Both the position numbers and the translations under genes were made by a program. Below the pieces are notes generated by a model that worked only from the letters and a program-made list of their open reading frames with translations, was not told the origin of the DNA and ran no database searches. This document shows positions 34,839 through 46,279 of a stretch of DNA of 64,000 nt, in pieces. This DNA comes from Zea mays (Eukaryota; Streptophyta; Magnoliopsida; Poales; Poaceae): positions 134,552,207 through 134,616,206 of the forward strand of contig NC_050098.1 of the NCBI RefSeq assembly GCF_902167145.1. The letters run 5' to 3'. How positions within the stretch are numbered: position 1 is the stretch's first letter; each line of letters begins with the position of its first letter.

Positions 34839-36200
34839 TCACATTGCGGCCGTTGGAACCTCATCATCATCTACATCATCAAGATCAACTTGCTCCCTTG
34901 GAGAGCCATTAGTCTCATCAAATACAACATCGCTAGAGACTTCAACTAATCCTGATGATTTGTTGAAGACCCTATATGCCTTTGTATTTGAATCATAACC
35001 GAGTAAAAACCCTTCTACAACTTTGGGAGTAAATTTCGAAAGTCGACCTTTCTTTACCAAGATGTAGCATTTGCTCCCAAATACACGAAAGTAAGAAACA
35101 TTGAGTTTGTTACCAGTTAGGAGCTCATAAGATGTCTGCTTGAGGAGGCGATGGAGATAGAGCCAGTTTATGGCGTGGCAAGCTGTATTTACAGCTTCCG
35201 ACCAAAACCGCTTAGGCATCTTGTATTCACCAAGCATTGTTCTTTCCATGTCAAAGAGCATCATGTTCTTCATCTCTACCACACCATTTTGTTGTGGTGT
35301 GTAGGGAGCGGAGAACTCATGCTTGATGCCTTCCTCCTCAAGATATTCTTCCACTTGAAGGTTCTTGAACTCAGATCGATTGTCGCTCCTTATCTTCTTC
35401 ACCTTGAGCTCGAACTCATTTTGAGCTCTCCTTAAGAAGCTCTTTAAAGTACCTTGGGTTTCAGATTTATCCTGCAAAAAGAATACCCAAGTGAAGCGGG
35501 AAAAGTCGTCAACAATAACAAGACCATACTTACTTCCCCCGATGCTAAGATAAGCAACGGGCCCGAAGAGATCCATATGAAGGAGTTCCAGTGGTCTTGA
35601 AGTTGTCATCACGTTCTTGCTTTGATGAGTGGTTCCCACCTATTTCCCTGCCTGGCACGTTGCACAAGGTCTGTCTTTCTCAAAACAGACATCGGTTAGT
35701 CCTAACACATATTCTCCCTTTAGAAGCTTATGAAGATTCTTCATCCCAACATGTGCTAGACGGCGGTGCTAGAGCCAGCCCATATTAGTCTTAGCTATTA
35801 AACATGCATCTAGATCGGCATTCTCTTTTGAGAAATCAACTAAATAGAGCTTGTCGTCTAATACACCTTTAAAAGCTAATGAACCATCACTTCTTCTAAA
35901 GACAGATACATCAACATTTGTAAATAAACAATTGTATGCCATGTGACACAATTGACTTACATAAAGCAAATTGTAACCGAGCAATTCTACTAAAAACACA
36001 TTAGAAATTGAATGCTTGGCAATGATGGCTATTTTACCCAAACCTTTGACCTTGCCATGATTCCCATCTCCAAAGATGATCGTGTCTTGGGAATCCTTGT
36101 TCTTGACGTAGGAGGTGAACATTTTCTTCTCCCCTATCATGTGGTTTGTGCATCCGCTATCAATGATCCAGCTTGTGCCCCCGGATGCATAAACCTGCAA
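34839..36200 (-). pseudogene. Sirevirus protease and integrase
   Basis: Protease: WIIDSGCTNHMIGEKKMF (about 36130-36170). GAG-pre-integrase and zinc-binding residues lie near 35640-35770. Integrase: LLHMDLFGPVAYLSIGGSKY, then SDNRSEFKN, where the Gly usual after the second catalytic Asp-Asn is Arg, then NGVVEMKNMMLFDM, where the usual ERKNRTL is changed although the Glu remains. The frame is long (35639-34839) but probably inactive. Confidence 0.8.
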
Positions 36201-36206
36201 GATAAT

Positions 36207-37110
36207 TTAAGCTTGGGTTTTAGGTACCCAACTCTTGTTGGGTCCTACAAGGTTAGTCACAAAAGACTTTGGAACCCAGATGCAAGTTTTGTCTCTCTTG
36301 CACTTAGGCCCCAAACTTCTAGCAACTACTTTATCATTTTTACACAAAAGAACAAATGAAGCATCATAAGTTTGATAAAGCATGGTTGGTCCATTTGATG
36401 AATTGTTAGGCACATGAGAAGCAACATGATGGTGCCTAGGTCTACTCCTACCATGAGCATAATAAGAGCTAGATGATGCAAACATGGCATGAGAATCAAA
36501 AACAACATTATGACGGGTAGGTAAAACAACATGACTATAACACCTATCATGATGAACATTCTTAACATGAGCATAAAGATAAGCATGGTTCTTTTTGTCA
36601 TGTGAAGAATGAGAGCTACTAGCCATAGGAGCCTTCCCTTTCTCCTTGTTGAGATTGGAGGTCCTTTGGCTTGTTAAGTTCTTGGTTCCTTTTTGGAAAC
36701 CAAGTCCATCCTTAATAGAGGAGTGTTTACCAATAGTGTAGGCATCCCTAGCAAATTTTAATTTTTCATAATCACTCTTGCAAAATTTAAGTTGAGCACC
36801 AAGATCAACAACATCGTTATTCAACTTAAGAATGGTAGAAGCATGTCCATTGCAAGCATCCATATCAGAATCTTTACACCTATTGCAAATAACAACATGC
36901 TCCACGGTTGAACTAGCAACATTTACTTTTTCTAACTTACCATTTAAATCAGCATTTAAACTCTTAAGACTAGAAATAGAATCATGACAAGAAGGTAGCT
37001 CAGAAGACAATATTCATTTTTCTTAGTTTCTAGAGCAAGAGATTTTTGAACATTAATAAATTTATCATGTTCCTCACAAAGAATATCTTCTTGTTTTTTA
37101 GCAACCTATC
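36207..37110 (-). pseudogene. Sirevirus gag, C-terminal part
   Basis: A coiled-coil-like stretch (SISSLKSLNADLNGKLEKV) is followed by CNRCKDSDMDAC, basic and Ser/His-rich segments, and WVPKSFVTNLVGPNKSWVPK just before the protease. The layout parallels the Opie/Ji-like gag. It is cut off at 37110 by the Huck-like LTR. Confidence 0.75.
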
Positions 37111-37408
37111 TGTCGGCGTTTCGAGACCGGGGGGTCCCTAAGCCGACGAGTGAATGTCGCCGCGTGCCCCAGCCCAGATGGGTCGACGCGAGGCCGAGCG
37201 CGAAGGGGGGAAGTGAGGTGGCCGGAGATGGGCGTGAGAGAGGTGGAAATCCCGCGGCCTTCGTGTTCGTCCCGCGCCCAGGTCGGGTGCGCTTGCAGTA
37301 GGGGGTTACAAGCGTCCACGCGGGAGAGGGAGCGAGCGGCTTCAAGCGAGCGCCTGTCTCGTCCTCGTCCCCGCGCGGCCAACCTCCTCTAAGAGGGCCC
37401 TGGTCCTT

Positions 37409-37418
37409 CCTTTTATAG
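37409..37418 (-). promoter_or_regulatory. TATA box of the Huck-like LTR
   Basis: CCTTTTATAG on + (CTATAAAAGG on -), in element orientation. Confidence 0.65.
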
Positions 37419-37916
37419 GCGTAAGGAGAGGATCCAGGTGTACAATGGGGGGTGTAGCAGAGTGCTACGTGTCTAGCGAAGGAGAGCTAGCGCCCTAAGT
37501 ACATGCCGTTGTGGCAGCCGGAGAGATTTTGGCACCCAGCTGGTGTGATGTCGTGGCCGTCGGAGGAGTGCTGGAGCCTGGCGGTGGGACAGATGTCGGA
37601 GCTGTTGAGTCCTTGCTGACGTCCTCTTGCTTCCGTAAGGGGGCTGAGAGCCGCCGTCGTCACAGAGTATGCGGGGCGCCATCATTGCCTATCTGGCGGA
37701 GCGAGCCAGATGGGACGCCGGTCTTGTTCCCCGTGGCCCGAGTCAGCTCGGGGTAGGGTGATGATGGCGCCTCCTGTTGACGTGGCTGGTCTGCGCCCTA
37801 GGTTGGGCGATGTGGAAGCTCCTCCGAAGCCGAGGTCGAGTCTGTCTTCCGTGGCTGAGGTCGAGTCCGAGCCCCTGGTTCGGGCGAGGCGGAGACCGTC
37901 GGCTGAGGCCAGGGTG

Positions 37917-38290
37917 GAGTCCGAGCCCTGGGGTCGGGCGGAGCGGAGTTCGTCGTCTTCCGGGACTTAGCCCGAGTCCGAGCCCTGGGTCGGGCGGAGC
38001 GGAGTTCGTCGTCTTCTGGGACTTAGCCCGAGTCCGAGCCCTAGGTCGGGCAAAGCGGAGTTCGCCGTCTTCCGGGGCTTAGCCCGAGTCCGAGCCCTGG
38101 GTCGGGCGGAGCGGAGTTCGTCATCTTCCGGGACTTAGCCCGAGTCCGAGCCCTAGGTCGGGCGGAGCGGAGTTCGCCGTCTTCCGGGGCTTAGCCCGAG
38201 TCCGAGCCCTGGGTCGGGCGGAGCGAAGTTCGCCGTCTTCCGGGGCTTAGCCCGAGTCCGAGCCCTGGGTCGGGCGGAGCGGAGCTTCCT
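37917..38290 (+). repeat. tandem array of 56-57 bp units in the LTR
   Basis: GAGTCCGAGCCCT recurs at 37917, 37974, 38030, 38086, 38142, 38198 and 38254. Each unit continues GGTCGGGCGGAGCGGAGTTCG. Six near-complete units plus a partial one lie in U3. Confidence 0.9.
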
Positions 38291-39519
38291 ATGGTGCCTG
38301 TGGCCGGGCTTGACTGCCTGTCAGCCTCACTCTGTCAAGTGGTACCGCAGTCGGAGCGGCGCAGGCGGCGCTGTCTTTTTGTCAGGCCGGTCAGTGGAGC
38401 GGCGAAGTGACGACGGTCACTTCGGCTCTGTCGGCTGAAGGGCGCGCGTCAGGATAAAGGTGTCAGGCCACCTTTGCATTAAATGCTCCTGCGATTTGGT
38501 CGGTCGGTGCGGCGATTTGGTCAGGGTTGCTTCTTGGCGAAGACAGGGCCTCGGGCGAGCCGGAAATATGTTCGTCGCTGGAGGGGGGCCTCGGGCGAGA
38601 CGGAGATCCTCCGGGGTCGGCTGCCCTTGTCCGAGGCTAGGCTCGGGCGAGGCGTGATCGAGTCCCTCGAATGGACTGATCCCTGACTTAATCGCACCCA
38701 TCAGGCCTTTGCAGCTTTATGCTGATGGGGGTTACCAGCTGAGAATTAGGAGCCTTGAGGGTACCCCTAATTATGGTCCCCGACAGTAGCCCCCGAGCCT
38801 CGAAGGGAGTGTTAGCACTCGCTTGGAGGCTTTCGTCGCACTTTTTTTTGCAAGGGGACCAGCCTTTCTCGGTTGCGTTTTGTTCCGGTGGGTGCGCGCG
38901 AGCGCACCCGCCGGGTGTAGCCCCCGAGGCCTCGGAGGAGTGGTTTGACTCCTCCGAGGTCTTAATGCCTCGCGTAATGCTTCGGCTGGTCTGGTCGTTC
39001 CCTCATGCGAGCTGGCCGTAGCCCGGGTGTTCGGTCGGGTCCCAAGTTCTCGGGCTGGTATGTTGACGCTGTCAACGGTTCGGCCGGAGCCGGGTTTATG
39101 AGAGCAGCCCCCGAGCCTCCGCACAGGGCGAGAGGGCGATCAGGGACAGACTCGACTTTTTTACATACGCCCATGTGTCGCCTTTCCGCAAGGAGGAGGG
39201 GGGAAGCGCCATGTTGCCCTCGGTGGGCGCCGAACATGGTGTCTCCGGTGAGCTGCAGGCGGGTAATCCGAGTGGACGTCTGTGCCCCATTCGTTAGGGG
39301 TCGGCTAGAGGCCCAGAGGCACGCCCAAAAGTACATGCGGGTGATCTGCCGAACCCGGTCCCCTGGCGACGGGGTCCGAGGGCTCGATGCCTCCCTCCGA
39401 TGGGATTCCGTTACAAGATCGTTCCCGCTGATCTCGGAAATGTCCTAGGGTACCTTGGGAGCGCAGCCCGAGCTTTGGTTATGTATCGAACGTACCCATG
39501 GTCATCCCTCGCTCTGTGT

Positions 39520-39745
39520 CTGAGGCGGCTGTGAACCCTTTGGGGGCTAGCCTTCGAACCCCTGATCAGTAGTGGGCGCGGAGCCCGAGTAGCCTGAGAC
39601 GGCCATTGAACCCTTCCGAGGGGCCGGCCTTCGAACCTCTGACCAGTAGTGGGTGTGGAGCCCACGCGCTCTGAGGCGGCTGTTGAACCCTTCCGAGGGG
39701 CCAGCCTTCAAACCTCTGATCAGTAGGGAGGCTCGGAGCCAGGTT
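39520..39745 (+). repeat. three tandem ~75-bp units
   Basis: Units start with CTGAGGCGGCTGT-like words at 39520, 39594 and 39671. Each contains CCTTCGAACCTCTGACCAGT or a variant. They lie in the Huck-like spacer. Confidence 0.8.
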
Positions 39746-40591
39746 CCTTCATGGGGAAGGATCCTTTTTGGGGTATCCCCCTTTCCCGGTCCCTGTTGCA
39801 AGAGAGAGAAAGAGGAAAAAAAGGAAAAGGATACGAAATCGAACGTCGCGGCGTACCTTTTTTGACGCGGTTGTTATGGCGAAGGCGAAGCGTCGCTCGC
39901 TTCTCCTGCCAGAGGCACCGCCTGTCCCGCCGCGGAGTTAATGCGACGGGGCGAGTGGTTCGCGAGGCGGCCGTTGCGCGTGCGTGGGCCGTTCGAGGAA
40001 CGGAACACGGGCGCGTCGTCTTCACGCCGTGAGAGAGGGTTCTCTCGTCGCTCCTGGATGGGACGTAGGCTTGGCTGATGACGTGACCGCTGCTCCTGCC
40101 CGCCTGCCACCGCCATTACTGCCGGCCCATTTTTGGTCGCATTGACCGTCGTGCCAGGCTGGCGCTGCTGGGTCGTGTTCTGGGTCGCCTCGAGTCGCGG
40201 TATTGGTTCCGCAGTCGAGGAGGCGCGTTGGTGGCGCAAGTGGCGGTGCAGTTGCATGCACGAAGCATTCGACGCGCCGGTTTCATGACGCGTGGGCCTG
40301 GGCCTCCATGCTGGGCGTGTTGGGAGTCGGAGAAGTGCGCCCACTTGGCGCGGTTGCATGCCGCCTGCATGGCTGCCCGCCCTTTCGCCCGCTAGTCTGG
40401 GCAAAAGTGGAGAGCCGCTTGTAACCGCTGGGCGGTTGCACACATCACGCACGGCGGTTTGGCTTCTTCTGCTTTGAGCCGTCTTGCATGACGTGTGGGA
40501 CCCAGCCCCCGCGCCGTAGGAGGAGGACCTTGGAGCGTGTTGGAGAAGACTCAGCCTACGACAGCTGGGGACGCAAGTAGGGAGAGTCGCC

Positions 40592-40599
40592 TTTAAAAG
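40592..40599 (+). promoter_or_regulatory. possible TATA box of an antisense transcript
   Basis: TTTAAAAG lies 34 bp upstream of the ATG at 40626, on the strand opposite to the Huck-like element. Confidence 0.35.
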
Positions 40600-40625
40600 G
40601 AGGGTGATCCCCTTGGGAGGCGACC

Positions 40626-41448
40626 ATGTCTTCGCGCTCCCTTATGCATCGTGTCTTTCCACCTTCCAAGCCCCCGGATGGGGGATACCCGCCGTCTTTC
40701 CGCCTCGTCGTTGGAGGAACGCAACTCCGTGGGAGTTGGTACCTTTCAGCCATCGTTCGGCTTCAAGGATTTTCATCGGCCAGCCCGGCTGTACCCCTAC
40801 GCCGGTGGTCACCCGAGACGGTGACCACCAGCCCTTGGGTGGGGAGAAGCAAGCCGGGCTGCGATCTTGGTCCCACCCTCAGCTTCAAGGATGTTCATCA
40901 TCCTCGCTGGGGTGGAGGCCGGGCTGAGCCGGAGCTCTACCTCCCGCGCGGGTTCGTGGGTCGGCCTCTCCTTCGGCGTTCGAGGGAGAGGGCGCTCACT
41001 GGCCCTGCGGGCGGGTCGGACTTCGACAACGCGGGGCTGGTCGATGGCGGGCGTCGTCAGCCTCAGCGCGTCGGGCTCGTCAGCTTGGCTTCCGGTGCCC
41101 CCTCCTGCCGGAAGGCGGCTGCCGCGCCGTGTGCACGGGAGGACCGCCCAAGATATCGTACGCTGCCAGGGCGGCGTTCGTGTTCTGGGGCGGTCCTGCC
41201 TTTGCACCGGTACGGCGCCTCCGTGCGGAGGTCGGTGCCCCACTCGTCCGGGAGGATCTGAGTGGGGATCTGCCGGAGGGCTGACGGCCCCTGCCGTCGG
41301 TGCCGAGGTGGAGGCGGCTCGAGAAGTCCCCGTTGCCGACGGGATCACCGCCACCATCCGCGCTTCGGGCCTCCGGCTCTTTGTACTTGTCCTCGCCCCT
41401 CGAGCGTCGGCGTGGGCGAGGGCAAGATTGCAGCAGCATCCGCCCTGA
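40626..41448 (+). CDS. candidate antisense ORF in the Huck-like spacer
   Basis: An ATG at 40626 opens a frame beginning SSRSLMHRVFPPSKPPDGGY that stays open to 41261. An overlapping frame from 40867 (VPPSASRMFIILAGVEAGLS) stays open to 41448. Position and strand match the antisense ORFs of the two other Tat-lineage elements here, but I see no PF04195-like sequence. In DNA this rich in G+C, long open frames are common by chance. It may be a real but degenerate antisense gene with a frameshift near 40860, or nothing. Confidence 0.35.
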
Positions 41449-41783
41449 GGCCCTCGCTGCTGCGATTCGGCCCCCTGGAGCGGGGGTCGTCGTCGTTGCT
41501 GCCGGAGCGGGCGACGGCGAGCCGCCCGTCGGTCTTCTGTTGCTCCGCAGCCCCCCCCCCCCCCCCCCCGTCGAGTGGGGTTGTTCGTACCTGCGGAGGT
41601 GGAACCGGAGTTCCATTTTGTAATGGCACTTTGAATGCCAGTGTTTTTGTTCATCGTGGCTGTCGAGGCCTGAACATGTATGTAATTTCGGCACGGAGCC
41701 GTGTTTTTCCTCATTTTCGAGCACTAAGACTCGCCTGTTGGTTGTCTGAACCGCTTCACCAAGCGTGAGTCGCCTCGTGTAAA

Positions 41784-42715
41784 GGTGACGAGTGAGGTAT
41801 CCGTATCCCGGAGGCATAGGATTCCCTTGGCTCGGTCAGCCTTGTTGTCCGAGGCTTCCCTTGCTTAGTTAGAGGAACCCCTCGGCCGCTCTTCGATGAG
41901 CCGAGGCCAGGGGTAGCGGTGTCAACGCGAACAGAGGCGGAGTTGGCTCGAAAAGAAGACCTGGTCGGCCGGAGCCTGGCCGGGTCGTCCGTTAGCGGGA
42001 CCGACGCCGGAATTGACCTGCCGAGGCCTCGGGCCAGGCTGATGTCCTTGGAGGACAGCTGGCCGAGGCCCCGGGGTGACCGGCCGAGCCGCCTGCTCGG
42101 GCCGGATTCTCGAAGAAGACCCTGGCGGCGATGGCCCGGGCTTGGTGATGACGTTGTCCTTCAAAGCAGAGACCCTTGGACCGCGTCGCCGTCCGAGGCT
42201 AGGTCGGGCCTCGCCGAAGGTGTTGTCGACGCCGGGGGGCGCTGCTGCTCCCTTTAGCCGTCAGGATCCGAGCCTGCAGGATCGGATTATTTTGTAGCGT
42301 GTGTTTTCTGCGGCCGCCGAGGCCAAAACACACCCTCGCCGTGTTGTAAAGTTGCGTCTCTTTTCCTCTTGTTTCGAGTATCTGGACTTTTTTGTCGGTA
42401 ACAGAATTGTTTGTGCGAGCGAGAGTTGCTTCTCACGGAAGGTGATGAGTGAGGTATCCGTATCCCGGAGGCGTAGGAGTCCCTTGGCTCGGTCGGCCTT
42501 GCCGCTTAAGCGCACTCTTACCCGTCCATGGGGTTCTGTCATCGACGCAGTTGAGAAGGCTTGAAGAATCGCTCCGGCAGAAGAGCTTCCGAACGTGAAG
42601 ACTTGTTCGGTCCGCGGAATCACTTATCCGAACGTGAGTTACTTATCGCAGAAGGTGATGAGTGTGGTATCCGTATCCCGGAGGCGTAGGAGTCCCTCGG
42701 CTCGGTCAGCCTTGG
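41784..42715 (+). repeat. dispersed triplicate ~60-bp repeat
   Basis: GTGAGGTATCCGTATCCCGG with flanking GGTGATGA and GTAGGAGTCCC occurs at about 41784-41848, 42439-42505 and 42652-42715. The three copies are nearly identical and lie just downstream of pol. Confidence 0.8.
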
Positions 42716-42944
42716 CTGCTTACGTGTACTCCGTCATTTTCAGGATCCGCTTTCGAAGTAGTCAAAAAGCACGAAAGACATTCTGGCAGAAAGGATCTTT
42801 TTTCGAGGAAAAAATTCGACGCAGAGGGGGTTCCCCCCCTTTTAGCCCCCGAGGGAGGGTCGGGCTTTGCCGAGGCGAGGCCGACCCTTCCTTGATGACT
42901 AAACTTTGTGTGGGAGCGAGGTATATGAACAACTTGAAAACATC

Positions 42945-43890
42945 TTAAGGGTAGAAGCGACGTAGCTGTTGGATGTTCCAGGCGTTGCCGTAGACCTCGC
43001 CTTGACTGTTGGCCAGCTTGTATGTTCCGGGCTTCAGAACTTTGGCGATGACGAACGGCCCCTCCCAGGGGGGCGTGAGCTTGTGCCGCCCTCGGGCGTC
43101 TTGTCGCAGCCGAAGCACCAGGTCGCCCACATAGAGGTCTCGGGACCGGACCCCTCGGGCGTGGTAGCGTCGCAGGGACTGCTGGTACTGCGCCGAGTGT
43201 TGTAAGGCCTTGTCCCGAGCCTCCTCCAGCTGGTCCAACGAGTCCTCTCGACTAGCTTGGTTGCTTTGGTCGGTGTAGGCCCTCGTCCTCGGGGAACCGT
43301 ATTCTAAGTCCGTGGGCAAGATGGCCTCGGCCCCATAGACCAGAAAGAACGGCGTGAAGCCCGTGGCTCGGCTCGGCGTTGTCCTTAGGCTCCAGACCAC
43401 CTAGGGGAGTTCCTTCATCTATCGCTTGCCGAACTTGTTGAGGTCGTTGTAGATCCGAGGCTTGAGTCCTTGCAGAATCATGTCGTTGGCACGCTCTACT
43501 TGCCCATTTGGCATGGGGTGAGCCACGGCGGCCCAGTCCACCCGGATGTGGTGATCCTCGCAAAAGTCCAGGAACTTTCTGCCGGTGAACTGGGTGCTGT
43601 TGTCGGTGATGATGGAGTTCGGGACCCCGAAGCGATGGATGATGTTGGTGAAGAACGCCACCGCCTGCTCGGACCTGATGCTGTTTAGGGGTCGGACCTC
43701 GATCCACTTGGAGAATTTATCGATGGCGACCAACAGGTGCGTGTAGCCCCCGGGTGCCTTCTGTAAGGGGCCGACGAGGTCCAGACCCCACACAGCAAAA
43801 GGCCAGGTGATGGGTATCGTCTGCAGAGCCTGAGCGGGCAGGTGGGTCTACCTTGCATAGAACTGACACCCTTTGCAGGTGCGAACAATT
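42945..43890 (-). pseudogene. Huck-like integrase, core and C-terminal part
   Basis: The zinc-binding tail CKGCQFYA lies at the insertion edge (about 43865-43885). The core follows: WGLDLVGPLQKAPGGYTHLL with the first Asp, SIITDNSTQFTGRKF with the second, and NGQVERANDMILQGL with the Glu. The C-terminal part has VYGAEAILPTDLEYGS, GDLVLR and WEGPFVI, and ends NIQQLRRFYP at 42945. There is no chromodomain. TAG stops lie at 43848-43850, 43419-43421 and 43401-43403. Confidence 0.85.
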
Positions 43891-43895
43891 CTAGT
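43891..43895 (+). repeat. target-site duplication CTAGT (left copy)
   Basis: It is identical to 53106-53110 and flanks the complete non-autonomous element. The Huck-like integrase frame joins across one copy. Confidence 0.9.
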
Positions 43896-46191
43896 TGTAA
43901 CATCCCGGGGTCCACCAACACCCCGGAATGCTACTAAACAACACTTCTGACATCTATATATAAAATTTCGGCAACATCCCCCTTGCAAAATTGCATAAAT
44001 GAGGGGGCAACAGTGTATAAACATATATCATGACAAAAACATACTAAGTATTATTAATCGGCTAGCAAAGAGAAGTTAAACATACGACATGAAGTGAATT
44101 AACTAGTGCGCACGACTAGTTAAAAAAACAAACTTCCTTTGACAATAAGTTTCTAATTAAATCATGGCTGCGCCTAGGCAGCGTTATTGTGAGAGTGAAA
44201 GTGGACGTGCTGCTACTCCCCTCATTCCCAACATGTATGAAGTACCTGCATTGAGTAATGCAAGAGTGAGATGACACATCTCAGCAAGTAAAATAATATC
44301 AAACTGTTAACCACATAAAAACATTGTTTTACCACCACTTGATTCCACAACCTTCTTATTACGAAGGCGCATCACGTATACAACGTACAACACACCTAGT
44401 CACCACACCTTGCAGGTAGAAACCACAATAGTAACATAGTAATGTCACACTTCATATATACCTCATGAGTGCAAATGTCTGCAAATGCAAGGATGACTTC
44501 TGCCTTCATACCTCTAAGGATATGAAGCCGCATCGTACCCCTCCTCGGGCAACGTATGATGCTAAAAATATACCGGTACGGTCGGACCATAAGATCACGA
44601 CATAACTTCAAAATGCAAGATGGATGATGCGATGAGCATGTCATGCCTACAACACTTCATATAACGTGATTAAAAAAATACTTCAACTTCATCCAAGATG
44701 GGAATCAACCACATATATCATTACCAAATTATGATCATCCACAATATTAGACAATTGAGAATTAATACTTCCAAACAAATAAACTTCATCATAGAATTCA
44801 ATGATTAACATAATTAAAACTTATGCATACTCAATGTCAGGGAATAGGATGCAACCCAAACGGTAGCAACCACCACTGTATTTACTTGCCTTTACCGGAA
44901 GTTCGGGCAAATCTCTAAGTACGATCCGGAAGTCCACCACCTGATTTTGACACACAACTTAGTGTACCAATTTCACATAATCAGGCTCATAAACGACGCC
45001 GCACCTACGCACAAACTCAAACCCCGCCGCGGGTTATATCTCTCCCCACACCCACCAAACTGCAGCGGCGCTGCTTAATAATTTCATAACTTTAAAATTA
45101 TGACAGCAGTGGTAACAAACAAAAACTCCAGAGGCATCTACATGAAATTCCCCATAAGTTTTGTATACAATTTATAATTAAATTCCAACATCTAATTAGC
45201 CCAAAACAGTCCACAAGATGAACCCTGTAATCTGTTTTTTTGTCTTTTGGACAGTGACATACCCGGATTCAAACAGCGATATCTTTTAAAATATAATTCC
45301 AAATCAAGCACATAAGTACTTATTGGAAAGATAAGACAAAGCCCTACATTATTATCATACTGGTTAACACTAATTACCCACGAAAAATTCCCAGAAACTG
45401 CTAATACTACTGCTGTTCACCCACCTGAAAAATCTGTTTTTTTGGACAGCAACATAACCGGATTCAAACAACGATATCTCCTAAATTATAACTCCAAATC
45501 GAGCGCATAAGTACTCGTTGGAAAGGTATGACAAAGCTCTACATGATTCTCCCACTGATCCCTACTAATTGCCCACGAAAAATTCCCAGAAATCACTAGA
45601 ACTACTGCTGTTCGTCCACCCACTAAATTTCTGGACAGCACCTCTACCAAATCGCATAGGTAAACATGTAACCAATTGGATTGCAGCACAAATACAACAA
45701 AATGATCATGAAAATCACCTTGGGTTCCTCCTTTCCTCTTTCTTTTCTTCCTTCTTCCTCCGTCCAAACTCCCATGGAAGACTCGCACCCACACGACGGA
45801 CACCAAGCGAGGAGGCTCCACCTTGGAGAGGAAGAGGTGGGGGGGGCTAGGGTTGAGGGGTGGCGCTGCAATCACTTGGGGAAGAAGAAGAAGGATTGGG
45901 GCGGCTGCAAGAGTAGAAGAGAGAGGGGAGGGGCGGCCAAAGGGGTGGGAGAGTGAGAGGGAGGGGCGGCTAGGGTTTAGGGGGGAAACTAATGGGCTCC
46001 CCACCGCCGGATCGAGATCCACGGCCCAAACTCGCTCTCACGTCTGCTCCCGACCCTAACGCACAAATCCAACAAGTATTCTACTGTTTTATTGGTGAAT
46101 GCTTCCTAAAAAACTCCAACCCCAACTACACAGATCACGAAAGAAAAGGGAAAAATACATTTAACTTCTTTTCAGAAAATTGGGTATCACA
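43896..46191 (-). repeat. 3' LTR of the non-autonomous element, 2296 bp
   Basis: It starts TGTAACATCCCGGGG and ends GGGTATCACA. It contains an inverted repeat CCGGGGT/ACCCCGG at 43905-43926 and 195-bp tandem units at 45236-45640. An open frame at 45486-46022 on minus is judged a chance frame. Confidence 0.95.
45236..45640 (+). repeat. two ~195-bp tandem units in the LTR
   Basis: GGACAG starts recur at 45249, 45444 and 45634 (periods 195 and 190). Within each unit are GATATCT, a CATAAGTACT word and TTGGAAAG. The same units appear at about 52150-52550 in the other LTR and three times in the related element near 59230-59830. Confidence 0.85.
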
Positions 46192-46204
46192 CTCTACCCC
46201 CCTT
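46192..46204 (-). other. polypurine tract of the non-autonomous element
   Basis: The minus strand reads AAGGGGGGTAGAG directly before the 3' LTR. The related copy has the same tract at 60364-60376. Confidence 0.85.
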
Positions 46205-46279
46205 AAAAAGAATTCGACCTTGAATTCCGACGCTTCTATCAAAACGACAAGGAAAGATCAATAAATCAACAAAACTCAC

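Larger units (their letters stand above)
21664..37110 (-). mobile_element. Sirevirus-type copia, interrupted twice
   Basis: In minus orientation: 3' LTR (21664-22035 plus 31256-32193), 3' noncoding region, RNase H/RT, integrase, protease and gag C-terminus, broken at 37110 by the Huck-like LTR. The Opie/Ji-like element at 22036-31250 sits inside the 3' LTR. The left TSD is CTTGG (21659-21663). The 5' part of gag and the 5' LTR lie right of the window. Confidence 0.8.
37111..38785 (-). repeat. 3' LTR, Huck-like, 1675 bp
   Basis: It starts TGTCGGCGTTTCGAGACC and ends TGGTCCCCGACA, with perfect TGTCGG/CCGACA termini. The minus-strand TATA (CTATAAAAGG) is at 37409-37418. The G+C-rich body holds a 56-bp tandem array. 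Confidence 0.85.
38786..42944 (-). other. long 3' spacer of the Huck-like element
   Basis: This is a G+C-rich region between the pol stop (42945) and the 3' LTR, with a purine-rich GGCTCGGGGGCTAC beside the LTR as probable PPT. It contains several short repeats, an 18-C run (41551-41568) and an antisense open frame listed separately. No gag or pol domain is seen. Confidence 0.7.

Noticed and set aside
34839..35639. Long integrase frame considered as possibly functional
   Set aside because: Conserved residues next to the catalytic Asp and Glu are changed, the neighbouring RT is frameshifted, and the element is broken at both sides.
37917..38290. Regular repeats considered as a possible CRISPR array
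   Set aside because: The units are contiguous tandem copies without unique spacers, lie inside an LTR, and the genome is eukaryotic.
41080..41817. 245-codon open frame on minus in the Huck-like spacer
   Set aside because: It has low-complexity Arg/Gly/Pro/Thr composition, spans the poly-C run, lies after the pol stop and has no domain. Long frames are expected in such G+C-rich DNA.
45486..46022. Open frame of 178 codons on minus in the LTR of the non-autonomous element (also 52399-52989, 196 codons)
   Set aside because: No recognisable domain. The frame starts differ between the two LTR copies because of a one-base change, and the composition follows the G+C-rich LTR part. Identity between the copies only reflects LTR identity.
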